A DNA stretch of 51,407 nt, taken from contig QHSP01000049.1 of NCBI GenBank assembly GCA_003220495.1, positions 1 through 51,407 on the forward strand. The letters run 5' to 3'. Source of the stretch: Candidatus Rokuibacteriota bacterium. GTDB lineage: Bacteria > Methylomirabilota > Methylomirabilia > Rokubacteriales > CSP1-6. Both the position numbers and the translations under genes were made by a program. Below, in pieces: positions 24,122 through 32,316 of the stretch (positions are counted from its first letter, which is position 1; the number at the start of each line of letters is the position of its first letter). The notes beneath the pieces are model-generated. The model worked only from the letters and a program-made list of their open reading frames with translations. It was not told where the DNA came from and searched no databases.

Positions 24122-24161
24122 CGCGCCTCGGCCGGCGGGGCCCCAGCCCCGCGACGGCCTG
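24122..24161 (-). repeat. Dispersed GC-rich palindromic repeat, copy 2
   Basis: Reverse-complement copy of 5451-5487: 24122-24151 is identical to the complement of 5458-5487 over 30 nt, then differs by a 3-nt insertion before the shared CAGGCCG block. It lies between the divergent amidohydrolase and PuuE-like genes, the same kind of location as copy 1. Confidence 0.7.
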
Positions 24162-24187
24162 CGGCGCACACCAGGGCCAAGATGTTC

Positions 24188-24193
24188 TAGAAT
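24188..24193 (+). promoter_or_regulatory. Candidate -10 element TAGAAT, leaderless start at 24201
   Basis: TAGAAT ends 7 nt before ATG 24201 and there is no Shine-Dalgarno between. Transcription from it would begin at or next to the A of ATG, giving a leaderless mRNA. No -35 consensus is visible. Confidence 0.35.
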
Positions 24194-24200
24194 CCCGCCA

Positions 24201-25112
24201 ATGTCTACTCCCTACCCGCGCGACCTGATCGGTTACGCCGGCAACCCTCCGCATCCCCACTGGCCGGGCGAGGCGCGCATCGCCGTGAACTTCGTCATCA
24301 ACTACGAGGAAGGCTCGGAGTACAACGTTCACGACGACGGCTTCTCCGAGGGCACCCTGACCGAAGCCGGCGTGTCCGACTACGGCGTGCAGGGCCGCGA
24401 CCTGGCCGCCGAGGGGCTCTTCGAGTACGGCAGCCGCGTCGGCTTCTGGCGCGTGCTGCGCATCTTCAAGGAGCGCGACCTGCCGCTGACGGTATTCGGC
24501 TGCGCGCTGGCGCTCGAGCGTAACCCGGCGGTCGCCGCCGCGGTTCGCGAAGCCGGATTCGACGTCTGCTCGCACGGCTGGCGCTGGATCAAGCACTGGG
24601 AGCTCACCGAGGAGCAGGAGCGCGACCACATCCGGAAGGCCGTCGAGTCGATGAAGAAGACCGTCGGCGAGCGGCCGCTCGGCTGGTACTGCCGCTCCGG
24701 GCCCAGCGTGAACACCCGGCGCCTGCTGGTCGAGGAAGGCGGCTTCCTCTACGACTCGGACGCCTACAACGACGAGCTGCCGTACTGGGTGCGGGTAAAC
24801 GATCGCCCGCACCTGATCGTGCCGTACAGCCTCACCGCGAACGACTCGAAGTTCGGCCGCGGCGGCTTCTTCACCGCCGACGACTACTTCACGTTCGTGA
24901 AGGACGGCTTCGACGTGCTCTACCGAGAGGGCCGGACGCAGCCCAAGATGATGTCGCTCGGCCTGCATCTGAGGCTCATCGGTCATCCGTCGCGCGCCGC
25001 GGGGCTCGAGCGCGCGCTCGACTACATGCGGCACCACCACGGGGTGTGGTTCACGCGGCGCCTCGACATCGCCAGGCACTGGGTCGCCACGCATCCGGCG
25101 CCGACGCGTTGA
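24201..25112 (+). CDS. puuE: PuuE-type allantoinase (polysaccharide deacetylase superfamily)
   Basis: A 303-residue NodB-fold protein that follows the PuuE allantoinase pattern closely: YPRDLIGYAGNPPHPHWPG at the start, VNFVINYEEGSE, FEYGSRVGFWRVLRIF, CSHGWRWI, then EEGGFLYDSDAYNDELPYWV and MMSLGLHLRLIGHP. PuuE opens the hydantoin ring of allantoin without metal-amidohydrolase chemistry. No uricase, HIU hydrolase or allantoate genes are nearby, so a related cyclic amide may be the true substrate. Start at ATG 24201; upstream in-frame sequence is antisense to the amidohydrolase. An SDR gene follows 24 nt downstream. Confidence 0.8.
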   Translation: MSTPYPRDLIGYAGNPPHPHWPGEARIAVNFVINYEEGSEYNVHDDGFSEGTLTEAGVSDYGVQGRDLAAEGLFEYGSRVGFWRVLRIFKERDLPLTVFGCALALERNPAVAAAVREAGFDVCSHGWRWIKHWELTEEQERDHIRKAVESMKKTVGERPLGWYCRSGPSVNTRRLLVEEGGFLYDSDAYNDELPYWVRVNDRPHLIVPYSLTANDSKFGRGGFFTADDYFTFVKDGFDVLYREGRTQPKMMSLGLHLRLIGHPSRAAGLERALDYMRHHHGVWFTRRLDIARHWVATHPAPTR

Positions 25113-25136
25113 GGATGCGCGAGATAGGAGACGAAG

Positions 25137-25895
25137 ATGGGCAAGCTCGACGGGAAGGTCGCGCTGATCAGCGGCGGAGGACGGGGCCAGGGCGCGGCGG
25201 AGGCCCAGACGTTCGCGCACGAGGGCGCGAAGGTGATCTTCGGTGACATTCTGGACGCCGAGGGCAAGAAGGTCGAGGCCGCCATCCGCGCGGGCGGCGG
25301 CGAGGCCGCGTACGTGCATCTGGACGTCACGAACGAAACCGACTGGCAGAACGCCGTCAACCTCGCGACGGGCCGGCACGGCCGCCTCGACATCCTCGTC
25401 AACAACGCCGCGATCGTCATCCCGCGGGTCGCGATCGAGGAGCGCACGGCCGCCGAGTGGGATCGCGTGATGGCTGTGAACGCCAAGGGCGTCTTCCTCG
25501 GGACGAAGTACGCGATCCCCGCCATGCGCCGGGGGGGCGGCGGCTCAATCGTGAACATCTCGTCGGTCGCCGGCATCGGCCAGTCGCTCCACCAGGAGCC
25601 GGCGTACGCCGCCAGCAAGGGCGCCATCCGCATCTTCACCAAGGTGACGGCGAGCCAGCACGCCAAGGACCGGATCCGGTGCAACTCCGTGCACCCCGGG
25701 CCGATCGACACCGAGATGCTCCACAGCGCCATGCCGGACCCGGAGGTCCTGCGCCGACGGATGGAGCGCGTGCCGCTCGGGCGGATGGGCACCGTGGACG
25801 AGGTCGTGAGGCTGGTGCTCTATCTCGCGTCGGACGAGTCGGCGTACATGACGGGGAGCGAGCTGGTCATCGACGGCGGCGCGCTCGCGCAATGA
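25137..25895 (+). CDS. SDR-family oxidoreductase
   Basis: A 252-residue classical SDR. SGGGRGQG (12-19) is the cofactor loop, D37 suggests NAD(H) preference, NNAA at 89-92, and the catalytic residues are S142/S143, Y157 and K161 (YAASK). The C-terminal LVIDGGALAQ is typical. The sequence resembles 3-alpha/20-beta-hydroxysteroid and cyclopentanol dehydrogenase-like members, which does not define the substrate. GGAG precedes the ATG. Co-oriented and 24 nt downstream of the PuuE-like gene; converges with the LLM gene. Confidence 0.92.
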   Translation: MGKLDGKVALISGGGRGQGAAEAQTFAHEGAKVIFGDILDAEGKKVEAAIRAGGGEAAYVHLDVTNETDWQNAVNLATGRHGRLDILVNNAAIVIPRVAIEERTAAEWDRVMAVNAKGVFLGTKYAIPAMRRGGGGSIVNISSVAGIGQSLHQEPAYAASKGAIRIFTKVTASQHAKDRIRCNSVHPGPIDTEMLHSAMPDPEVLRRRMERVPLGRMGTVDEVVRLVLYLASDESAYMTGSELVIDGGALAQ

Positions 25896-25939
25896 TCAAG
25901 GTGATGGTGCTGGGGCGGCGCCCGGCGAGCTGGACCCGG

Positions 25940-26821
25940 CTAGCCCGCGAGCGCGGGCGAAACCTCGCGGGCGATCATCTCGAGCGCAGACCGCGCCTCG
26001 CGCGGGTCGCTCGTGTTGGCCGAGATGATCAAGGTCTCGACGCCGAGGGTCGCGTAGGCCTTCGCGTTCTTCAAGATCTCGGCCGGCTTCGTGCCGAGGG
26101 CGTGGCGTCCTGCGCGGGCAGCCGCGAGCGACATCGCGATCGAGACCGGGATCTTCGCGGCATCACGACCCACGGCGCGCGCTTCGTCGCGGAGCGCCGC
26201 GATCCCCTGCCCCAACGCTTCGGGTGACAGCCCGAGTGGCTGCCAGCCGTCGCCGAGTAGTGCCGCGCGACGGATGGCCGGCCGGCTGACGCCGCCGATC
26301 ACCACGGGGATCGACGGCTTCTGCAACGGCTTAGGCGAGAACTTCATCCCATCGAAGCGTGAGTACTTGCCGTCGAACTTCGGCTCGTCCTCGGTCCATA
26401 GAACGCGCATAGCGCGGATTGCCTCGTCGGTGAAGGCGCCGCGCTCGGCGTACGGGCTTCCCAGCGCGCGGATTTCCTTCTCGATGAGCCCCACGCCCAC
26501 GCCCATGATCAGCCGGCCGCCGCTCAGCACGTCGAGCGTCGCCGCCGCCTTCGCGAGCCGCACGGGATTGTGGTACGGGAGCACCAGCACCGAGGTGCCC
26601 AGGCGCACGCGCCGCGTTCGCGCCGCGACGAAGCTCAGGAGGGTAAGCGGCTCGTAATACGGCTTGCCGCCGATCCGGTCGAAGACGTGGCCCACGTTGA
26701 ACACGTGATCGTGAACCCAGACGGAGTCGACACCGAGCTCCTCCGCCCGGCACGCGATATCGACGAGCGCCTGCGCGTCCTCGACGCCCCAGTTGTTGAG
26801 CAGCGAGAATCCGATCTTCAT
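25940..26821 (-). CDS. LLM-class F420/FMN-dependent oxidoreductase
   Basis: A 293-residue luciferase-like oxidoreductase. Recognisable blocks are ELGVDSVWVHDHVFN, RRVRLGTSVLVLPYHNP, KAAATLDVLSGGRLIMGVGVG and the flavin/F420 barrel segment PSIPVVIGGVSRPAIRRAA. It begins 9 nt after the aldo/keto reductase gene, so the two form a leftward operon of redox enzymes. A second LLM protein is encoded at 13295. Substrate unknown. Confidence 0.9.
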   Translation of the reverse strand: MKIGFSLLNNWGVEDAQALVDIACRAEELGVDSVWVHDHVFNVGHVFDRIGGKPYYEPLTLLSFVAARTRRVRLGTSVLVLPYHNPVRLAKAAATLDVLSGGRLIMGVGVGLIEKEIRALGSPYAERGAFTDEAIRAMRVLWTEDEPKFDGKYSRFDGMKFSPKPLQKPSIPVVIGGVSRPAIRRAALLGDGWQPLGLSPEALGQGIAALRDEARAVGRDAAKIPVSIAMSLAAARAGRHALGTKPAEILKNAKAYATLGVETLIISANTSDPREARSALEMIAREVSPALAG

Positions 26822-26830
26822 CGGCCCACC

Positions 26831-27877
26831 TCAGGCCGCTCCGCCCGCCGGGATCTCGGCGCCCCACGGTTCCATGGCTGGACGCAGCGGCGTGAACTCG
26901 TTGACGCGGCCGGCCGCGCCCACCAGGATCGTCTCGATCTTCGCGCGCTCGGCCGGGGTCAGGTCGAGCTCGGTGCCCGCGTCGTTCGCGTCCACCTCGG
27001 CGGGTGTCCGCGCGCCGACCAGCGCGGTGCTGATCGCGGGATTGCCGAGCACCCAGGCCAGCGCGATCTGGCTCAGGGGCACGCCGCGCGGCTCAGCGAC
27101 CTCGCGGCGGAGCCGCTCGACCACGCCGACATTGGTCTTGAAGTTCTCGCCGCGGAAGATCGGCTGGCCGAAGGCGACGCCGCCGCCGCGCCAGTCGCGC
27201 GACGCCTCGCCGAAATTCGTCGCGCTCGTGAAGGCGCCGGTGAGCAGGCCGTGACCGAGCGAGCCATAGCCCATGACGCCGATGCCGTTGGTGAGACAGG
27301 TCGGGAACGTCTCCTGCTCCTGGCGCCGATCGAACATGTGATAGCCGACTTGCGAGACGTCGATCCGCCGGGTGCGCAGGCACTCGGCGATCATGGCGCC
27401 GGTGAAATTCGACACCCCGACGAAGCGAGCACGCCCGGAGGCCACGACCTTTTCGAGCGCACGCATCGTCTCCTCGAACGGCGTATTCGCGTCGGGCCAG
27501 TGGACCAGCAGCACGTCGACCCAGTCGGTGCGCAGCCGCTTCAGGCTCAGGTCGACCTCCCGCATGATGTTGGCGCGGCTCGCGTCGCGCAGCGGCCCGA
27601 GCTGGCCTGGCGGCGGCGGCTTGACGCCGCACTTGGTCACGAGGATCACGTCGCGCCGGGTCTTCTCGAGCGCGCGCGCCACGACCTCTTCGGAGTGACC
27701 GCCGCCGTAGGCCGGCGCGGTGTCCACGCAGTTCACGCCCCGGTCGAGCGCACGGTGGATGGCCTTGACGGCCTCGTCGTCCTCGATCGCTCCATAGCGG
27801 TCGCCGGCCATCGGCCAGCAGCCGAAGCCCAGCACCGATACTCGAAGCCCTGTCAGACCGAACGCACGGTAGCGCAT
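26831..27877 (-). CDS. Aldo/keto reductase
   Basis: A 348-residue NAD(P)H-dependent aldo/keto reductase. The catalytic tetrad is visible: D52 and Y57 (NCVDTAPAYGGG), K82 (ILVTKCG) and H126 (VLLVHWPD). The N-terminal GLRVSVLGFGCWPM and the cofactor-binding GNPAISTALVGARTPAEV near the C-terminus are typical of the family. It is the first gene of a leftward pair with the LLM oxidoreductase. Upstream, the open frame into the ABC operon is antisense only. Confidence 0.92.
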   Translation of the reverse strand: MRYRAFGLTGLRVSVLGFGCWPMAGDRYGAIEDDEAVKAIHRALDRGVNCVDTAPAYGGGHSEEVVARALEKTRRDVILVTKCGVKPPPPGQLGPLRDASRANIMREVDLSLKRLRTDWVDVLLVHWPDANTPFEETMRALEKVVASGRARFVGVSNFTGAMIAECLRTRRIDVSQVGYHMFDRRQEQETFPTCLTNGIGVMGYGSLGHGLLTGAFTSATNFGEASRDWRGGGVAFGQPIFRGENFKTNVGVVERLRREVAEPRGVPLSQIALAWVLGNPAISTALVGARTPAEVDANDAGTELDLTPAERAKIETILVGAAGRVNEFTPLRPAMEPWGAEIPAGGAA

Positions 27878-27955
27878 GGTTGTCCTCGCGGCGCGATGTC
27901 GGCGCCGATCCCCGGCGCCCGCACGAAGAATAGCAGGTGGGACTTCGATCCGCTC

Positions 27956-27984
27956 TTGAGCCGCGAGCCAAAGGGCGCTACGGT
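27956..27984 (+). promoter_or_regulatory. Candidate sigma-70 promoter for the first sugar ABC operon
   Basis: TTGAGC (27956-27961), a 17-nt spacer, then TACGGT (27979-27984), located 58 nt before ATG 28043. Spacing is optimal; hexamers match the consensus at 4/6 and 3/6. GAGAGGAG lies between the promoter and the start codon. Confidence 0.4.
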
Positions 27985-28042
27985 GTCGCCGGGCCTGCGC
28001 CCACCACCGGCAATAGCGCCCGTGGTTGAGAGGAGATCACGG

Positions 28043-29362
28043 ATGGCCGCTCGCCGACTGACCCGCCGCACCTTCCTGCAAGGCCTCGCCACCGGCGTCG
28101 CCGCCGGGCCGTTCGTCTCGACTCCAGCCCGGGCGCAGGACTTCAACTGGAAGCGCTTCCAGGGCAAGGAGCTCTTCCTCCTGCTGACCAAGCATCCGTT
28201 CATCGACGTGCTCGAGAAGCACATCTCCGAGTTCGAGTCGCTCTCGGGCATGAAGGTGAAGTGGGAGACCCTGCCGGAGATCCAGGCGCGCCAGAAGATG
28301 ACCGTCGAGATGACGGCGAGCTCGGGCGGAATCGACGCCTTCTTCACCTCGCTCCACGTCGAGAAGAAGCGCTTCTGGAAGGCGGGCTGGTATCACCCGC
28401 TGAACAAGTTCCTCGACGACAGGACGCTCACCAGCCCCGACTTCGACTGGAACGACTTCACGCCGGGCGCGCGAGCGGGCGTGACCCAGCCCGACGGCAG
28501 CATCTCGGCTCTCGCGGCGTTCGTCGACGCCAACGTGTTCTTCTATCGCAAGGATCTCTTCGGCGCCAAGTCGGCGACGCCGCCCAAGACGCTCGCCGAC
28601 CTCGAGCCGCTCGCGCAGAAGCTCCACGCGCCGCCCGGCGTCTACGGCATCGTGCTGCGCGGGCTCAAGAACGCGAACGCCACGCAATATCCGAGCATCC
28701 TGTTCCCGATGGGCGGCACGTACCTGAAGGACGGCAAGGGCGTGCTCGACAGCAAGGAGCAGATCGCGGCGCTCGACCTCTACGCCAAGCTCCTGCGGCA
28801 ATACGCGCCGCCCGGCGTCGTGAACTTCAACTGGTACGAGTGCTCCGCGTCGTTCATGCAGGGCCAGGTCGCGATCTACATGGACGGCGTGAACTTCGCG
28901 AGCCAGTTCGAGGACGCGGCGAAATCGAAGGTGGTCGGCAAGGTCGGCTACGCGGTCCTTCCGTCCGGGCCCGGCGGGCACTTCTCGCCGATCTACATCA
29001 CCGGCATGGCCGTCTCCTCCCAGAGCCGGAGCAAGGAAGCCGCGTACCTCTTCACCCAGTGGGCGACAAACAAGACGAACATGGTGCGCGAGCTCATGGC
29101 CGGTGTCGGTGTCGGCCGGACCTCGACCTGGGACAATCCGGACGTGAAGGCCAAGCCGAAGATGCCCGCCGACTGGTATCAGGCCTATCAGGCTTCGCTC
29201 AAGATCGGCCGGCAGGGGCTGCCCGAGATCGTCGGCGTCACGGAGTACCGCGACATCATCGGCGTCGCGATCCAGAAAGCGATCGAAGGGGCGCCGGCCG
29301 CTCAGGTGCTCGCGCAGGCGCAGAAGGATTTTCAGGACCTGCTCAACCGGACCGAGAGCTAG
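28043..29362 (+). CDS. Sugar ABC transporter substrate-binding protein (family 1)
   Basis: A 439-residue extracellular solute-binding protein. ATG 28043 follows GAGAGGAG and opens a Tat-type signal with the twin arginine RRTFLQG, cut near TPARA. The mature part has family-1 hallmarks: SGMKVKWETLPEIQARQKM, VFFYRKDLFGAKSA with TPPKTLADLEPLAQKL, FMQGQVAIYMDGVNFAS and YLFTQWATNKTNM. It would capture a sugar or related polyol and hand it to the two permeases encoded 6 nt downstream. Tat export implies folding in the cytoplasm before transport. The ligand is not predictable. Confidence 0.9.
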   Translation: MAARRLTRRTFLQGLATGVAAGPFVSTPARAQDFNWKRFQGKELFLLLTKHPFIDVLEKHISEFESLSGMKVKWETLPEIQARQKMTVEMTASSGGIDAFFTSLHVEKKRFWKAGWYHPLNKFLDDRTLTSPDFDWNDFTPGARAGVTQPDGSISALAAFVDANVFFYRKDLFGAKSATPPKTLADLEPLAQKLHAPPGVYGIVLRGLKNANATQYPSILFPMGGTYLKDGKGVLDSKEQIAALDLYAKLLRQYAPPGVVNFNWYECSASFMQGQVAIYMDGVNFASQFEDAAKSKVVGKVGYAVLPSGPGGHFSPIYITGMAVSSQSRSKEAAYLFTQWATNKTNMVRELMAGVGVGRTSTWDNPDVKAKPKMPADWYQAYQASLKIGRQGLPEIVGVTEYRDIIGVAIQKAIEGAPAAQVLAQAQKDFQDLLNRTES

Positions 29363-29368
29363 CGAGTC

Positions 29369-30322
29369 TTGCGGATCACGAGGCGCGCCACGGCTTCGCC
29401 GCGGCGCGTCCGTGCGCTGGGAGCCTGGGGGCCATTTCGGGGCTCCCGGGTCACTCTCTCGCACCGTCACGCGCAGTGGCTCTTCCCCGCGCCGGCCGTC
29501 GTGCTCGTGGCCACGATCATCGTCTACCCGATCGTCTACACGGGCTGGATGAGCCTTCACGAATGGTTCGCGTCCAGCCTGACCGGACCGCGCTTCATCG
29601 GCTTGGCGAACTACGCGAAGATCGTCGTGGGCGACGCGCGGTTCCGCGAAGCCGTGGTGCGCACGATCTACTTCACAATCGTGGCCGTCGCGGCCGAAAC
29701 GGTCCTCGGCGTCGCGATGGCGCTGCTCTTCAATCGCGAGTTCTGGGGACGCGGCCTGCTCCGCACCCTGGCAATCCTGCCGATGGTGGCGACGCCCACC
29801 GCCATCGCGCTCGTGTTCGTGATGATGTACCACCCGACGCTCGGTGTGGCGAACTACCTGGTGACCGTCGCCGGCCTCTCACCGTTCCGCTGGACGTACT
29901 CGAGCCAGACGGCGCTCTACGCGCTGGCGCTCGTCGACGTCTGGCAGTGGACGCCGCTGATCATGCTCATCGCGCTCGCCGGGCTCGCGAGCCTGCCGCG
30001 CGAGCCCTATGAAGCCGCCCACCTGGACGGCGCGACGCCGCTCCAGAGCTTCTGGCACATCACCCTGCCGCTCCTGAGGCCGACGCTCGTCGTCGCGATC
30101 CTCTTCCGGTCGATCGACGCGCTGAAGACCTTCGACATCATCTTCGTCATGACCCAGGGCGGCCCCGCCAACGCCTCCGAGACGATCAACATCCTTCTGT
30201 TCAATCAAGCGTTCTCCTACTTCAACATGGGCTACGCCGCCTCGATGGCCGTCGCGCTGTTCGCGCTCGTCATGGGCGCGTCCTTGATCCTGATCAAGGT
30301 GCGGAGGAGCGCCGCATGGTGA
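29369..30322 (+). CDS. Sugar ABC transporter permease (MalF/UgpA-like)
   Basis: A 317-residue inner-membrane permease with about six transmembrane helices (first at LFPAPAVVLVATIIVYPIVY). The cytoplasmic EAA loop that contacts the ATPase is YEAAHLDGATPLQSFWHITL then PLLRPTL, near residue 215. MTQGGPANASETIN is typical of the MalF-type subunit. Predicted start is TTG at 29369, which gives a 30-residue basic cytoplasmic tail; a later start is possible. Overlaps the next permease by 7 nt. Confidence 0.9.
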   Translation: MRITRRATASPRRVRALGAWGPFRGSRVTLSHRHAQWLFPAPAVVLVATIIVYPIVYTGWMSLHEWFASSLTGPRFIGLANYAKIVVGDARFREAVVRTIYFTIVAVAAETVLGVAMALLFNREFWGRGLLRTLAILPMVATPTAIALVFVMMYHPTLGVANYLVTVAGLSPFRWTYSSQTALYALALVDVWQWTPLIMLIALAGLASLPREPYEAAHLDGATPLQSFWHITLPLLRPTLVVAILFRSIDALKTFDIIFVMTQGGPANASETINILLFNQAFSYFNMGYAASMAVALFALVMGASLILIKVRRSAAW

Positions 30323-31152
30323 GCGGGCAGAGCCTCCGGCGGCGCTGGCTCTCGAGGGCCGGCTTCTATGGGCTCGCGCTGCTCTTCATGCTGCCGACGG
30401 TCTTCGTCTTCTACTGGATGATCACGCTCTCGTTGAAGCCCCAGGTGGAAGCGACGGCCTATCCGCCCTCGTTCGTGCGCTTCAGTATCACCACCGCCGG
30501 CTATCGTGAAGTCTTCACGAAGTATCCGTTCTTTCTCTACACGTGGAACAGTCTGGTCGTGGCGACGGGTTGCACGTTGCTCGGCCTCGCCGTGGGGCTG
30601 CCCGCGGCCTACTCCATCGCCCACTGGCGGCAGCAGCGGTTGGCCGTGATCATCCTGGTGGCGCGGATCATTCCCGGAATCGCCTACTTGATCCCCTGGT
30701 ACATCTTCTTCCGTCATCTCCGGATGGTGGACACCTACGGCGCGCTGATCCTGACCCATCTCATCGTGGGCCTGCCGATCATCATCTGGGTCATGATCTC
30801 GTTCTTCGAGGACGTGCCCGCCGATCTCGAGGATGCCGGGCTGATCGACGGCTGCTCGCACTTCGGGGTCTTCTGGCGGATCGCGCTCCCGCTCGTCAAG
30901 CCCGGCGTGGTCGCCACGGGGATTCTGTCGTTCGTGTTCTCGTGGAACAACTTCCTCTTCTCGGTGATCCTGGCCGGCCGCTCGACCCGCACCCTGCCGA
31001 TCGCCGTGTACAACATGATCTCGTACGAGGAGATCAACTGGGGCACCCTGGCGGCCGCGGCGACCTTGATCACCCTGCCCGTGCTCGTGGTTGCCCTCCT
31101 CGCTCAGCGGCACATCGTCACGGGCCTCACCTTCGGCGCGGTGAAGCAGTAG
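30316..31152 (+). CDS. Sugar ABC transporter permease (MalG/UgpE-like)
   Basis: A 278-residue inner-membrane permease, partner of the upstream subunit. About six membrane helices (first at FYGLALLFMLPTVFVFYWMI). The EAA loop is LEDAGLIDGCSHFGVFWRIA then LPLVKPGV. FSWNNFLFSVILAG and the C-terminal RHIVTGLTFGAVKQ are characteristic of MalG-type proteins. No ATP-binding subunit follows, so the importer must use an ATPase encoded elsewhere. Ends 17 nt from the convergent alanine-racemase-like gene. Confidence 0.92.
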   Translation: MVSGQSLRRRWLSRAGFYGLALLFMLPTVFVFYWMITLSLKPQVEATAYPPSFVRFSITTAGYREVFTKYPFFLYTWNSLVVATGCTLLGLAVGLPAAYSIAHWRQQRLAVIILVARIIPGIAYLIPWYIFFRHLRMVDTYGALILTHLIVGLPIIIWVMISFFEDVPADLEDAGLIDGCSHFGVFWRIALPLVKPGVVATGILSFVFSWNNFLFSVILAGRSTRTLPIAVYNMISYEEINWGTLAAAATLITLPVLVVALLAQRHIVTGLTFGAVKQ

Positions 31153-31169
31153 CGTCGACCGAGCGTTCG

Positions 31170-32282
31170 TCAGGCGGAGAGGTAGACGCGAGCGACGCGC
31201 GGTCCGACCGTCGTCGCCACGTGATGCAGCCCGAGGCCGTGGCGTGAGGCCACCTCGGCCGGCGTGATCTCGAGCTCGCCCTGGCGGCCGATGATGACGA
31301 CCTCGTCCCCGACCGCGGCGTCGGGAATTCCGGTCAAGTCGATCCGCGTGTGCTCGAGCGAGGGCGAGCTGACGATGGGCGCCGCCCGGCCCCGCACGAG
31401 CACACGGCCCGCGTTGAGCCAGAGCATCCCGTCGGCCGAGCCGATCGGCACGACGCCCAGCCGCATGGGCGCCGTCACCGGGAACGGCGCGCGATCGGCG
31501 AAGCGCGCGCGGGGGGTCAGCTCCTTCAGCGCGACCACGTGCGTCTTGAGGGCGCGAAGCGCCGGGCGCAGCGGCAGCGGCGGCGTCTCGCCCGGCATGA
31601 TGACGCCGTAGAGCATCCGGCCTGGATCGACGGCGTTGAGATACGTGTGCGGGAAGCGGAGCACGAACGGTGTCGCCGCGAGGAGCCGCACGGGGACGCG
31701 GACGCCCTGAGCTTCCAGCTCGTCGATCACCGACGTGAATCGCCCGAGCTGCCAATCGGCGTACGCGGAGTCGCCACTGTCAGCGTGGGGATGGCCGCAT
31801 AGTCCGGCGAGGCGCAGATGCGGCAAATCGAGCATGGCGCGGATCGTCTTCACCGCCTGCTCCGCCGGCACGCCCAGGCGCTCGAGCCCGACGTCGACCT
31901 TGACGAAGAAATCACACGGGCCGCTCGCCGCCTCCGAGTAGGCCCGGGCCGAGTCGAGATCGACGAAGGTGGGAACCAGATCGTGGGCCAGCGCCTCGGC
32001 CGCGGCGCCCGGCAGCGAGTTCGGATACACGAGGATCGGCGTCGAGATCCCGTGCTGCCGGAGCCTGATGCCCTCGCTCAGATCGGCCACCGCCAGCCAG
32101 TCGGCTCCGTTCCGCGCGAACGCCGTCCCCATCTCGGCGGCACCGAAGCCATAGCCGCCCGCTTTGATGACGGCGAAAATCTTGCGCTCCGGGCCGACGA
32201 GCTGGCGCACCGCGCGCACGTTGTGCGCCGCGGCGTCGAGATCGATCTCGAGCAGCGTCGGGCGCGCCGGGCCGCTGCTCAT
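31170..32282 (-). CDS. Alanine-racemase-like fold-III PLP enzyme with altered active site
   Basis: A 370-residue protein with both domains of alanine racemase: an N-terminal TIM barrel with the PLP lysine K40 (IFAVIKAGGYGFG; usual form VKANAYGHG) and a C-terminal beta domain (AVGDEVVIIGRQG). R135 (GLERLG) is kept. Three key positions differ: the catalytic Tyr265 motif GYADG reads G-S-A-D-G (S282); Arg219, which contacts the PLP pyridine nitrogen, aligns with D219 (LNAVDPGRMLYG); and the GRVCMDQ segment is SSPSLEHTRID. Without Tyr265 normal two-base racemisation is not expected, and an acid at 219 would favour a quinonoid intermediate. Probably another amino-acid reaction. Leftward group with the HpcH/HpaI aldolase (34 nt upstream). 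Confidence 0.85.
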   Translation of the reverse strand: MSSGPARPTLLEIDLDAAAHNVRAVRQLVGPERKIFAVIKAGGYGFGAAEMGTAFARNGADWLAVADLSEGIRLRQHGISTPILVYPNSLPGAAAEALAHDLVPTFVDLDSARAYSEAASGPCDFFVKVDVGLERLGVPAEQAVKTIRAMLDLPHLRLAGLCGHPHADSGDSAYADWQLGRFTSVIDELEAQGVRVPVRLLAATPFVLRFPHTYLNAVDPGRMLYGVIMPGETPPLPLRPALRALKTHVVALKELTPRARFADRAPFPVTAPMRLGVVPIGSADGMLWLNAGRVLVRGRAAPIVSSPSLEHTRIDLTGIPDAAVGDEVVIIGRQGELEITPAEVASRHGLGLHHVATTVGPRVARVYLSA

Positions 32283-32316
32283 CGAGACTCGTGTCGACAG
32301 CCGCGTCGGGGCGAGG

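Noticed and set aside
22827-24200. Upstream extension of the PuuE-like frame (total 761 codons)
   Set aside because: Antisense to the amidohydrolase and lyase genes; typical long shadow frame of high-GC DNA.
24096-25379. Upstream extension of the leftward amidohydrolase frame (total 808 codons)
   Set aside because: The extra part is antisense to the PuuE-like and SDR genes, is Arg/Ala/Val-rich without motifs, and the true start with a ribosome site is at 24095.
26570-28042. Upstream extension of the 28043 binding-protein frame (total 930 codons)
   Set aside because: Antisense to the aldo/keto reductase and LLM genes; the Tat signal at 28043 marks the true start.
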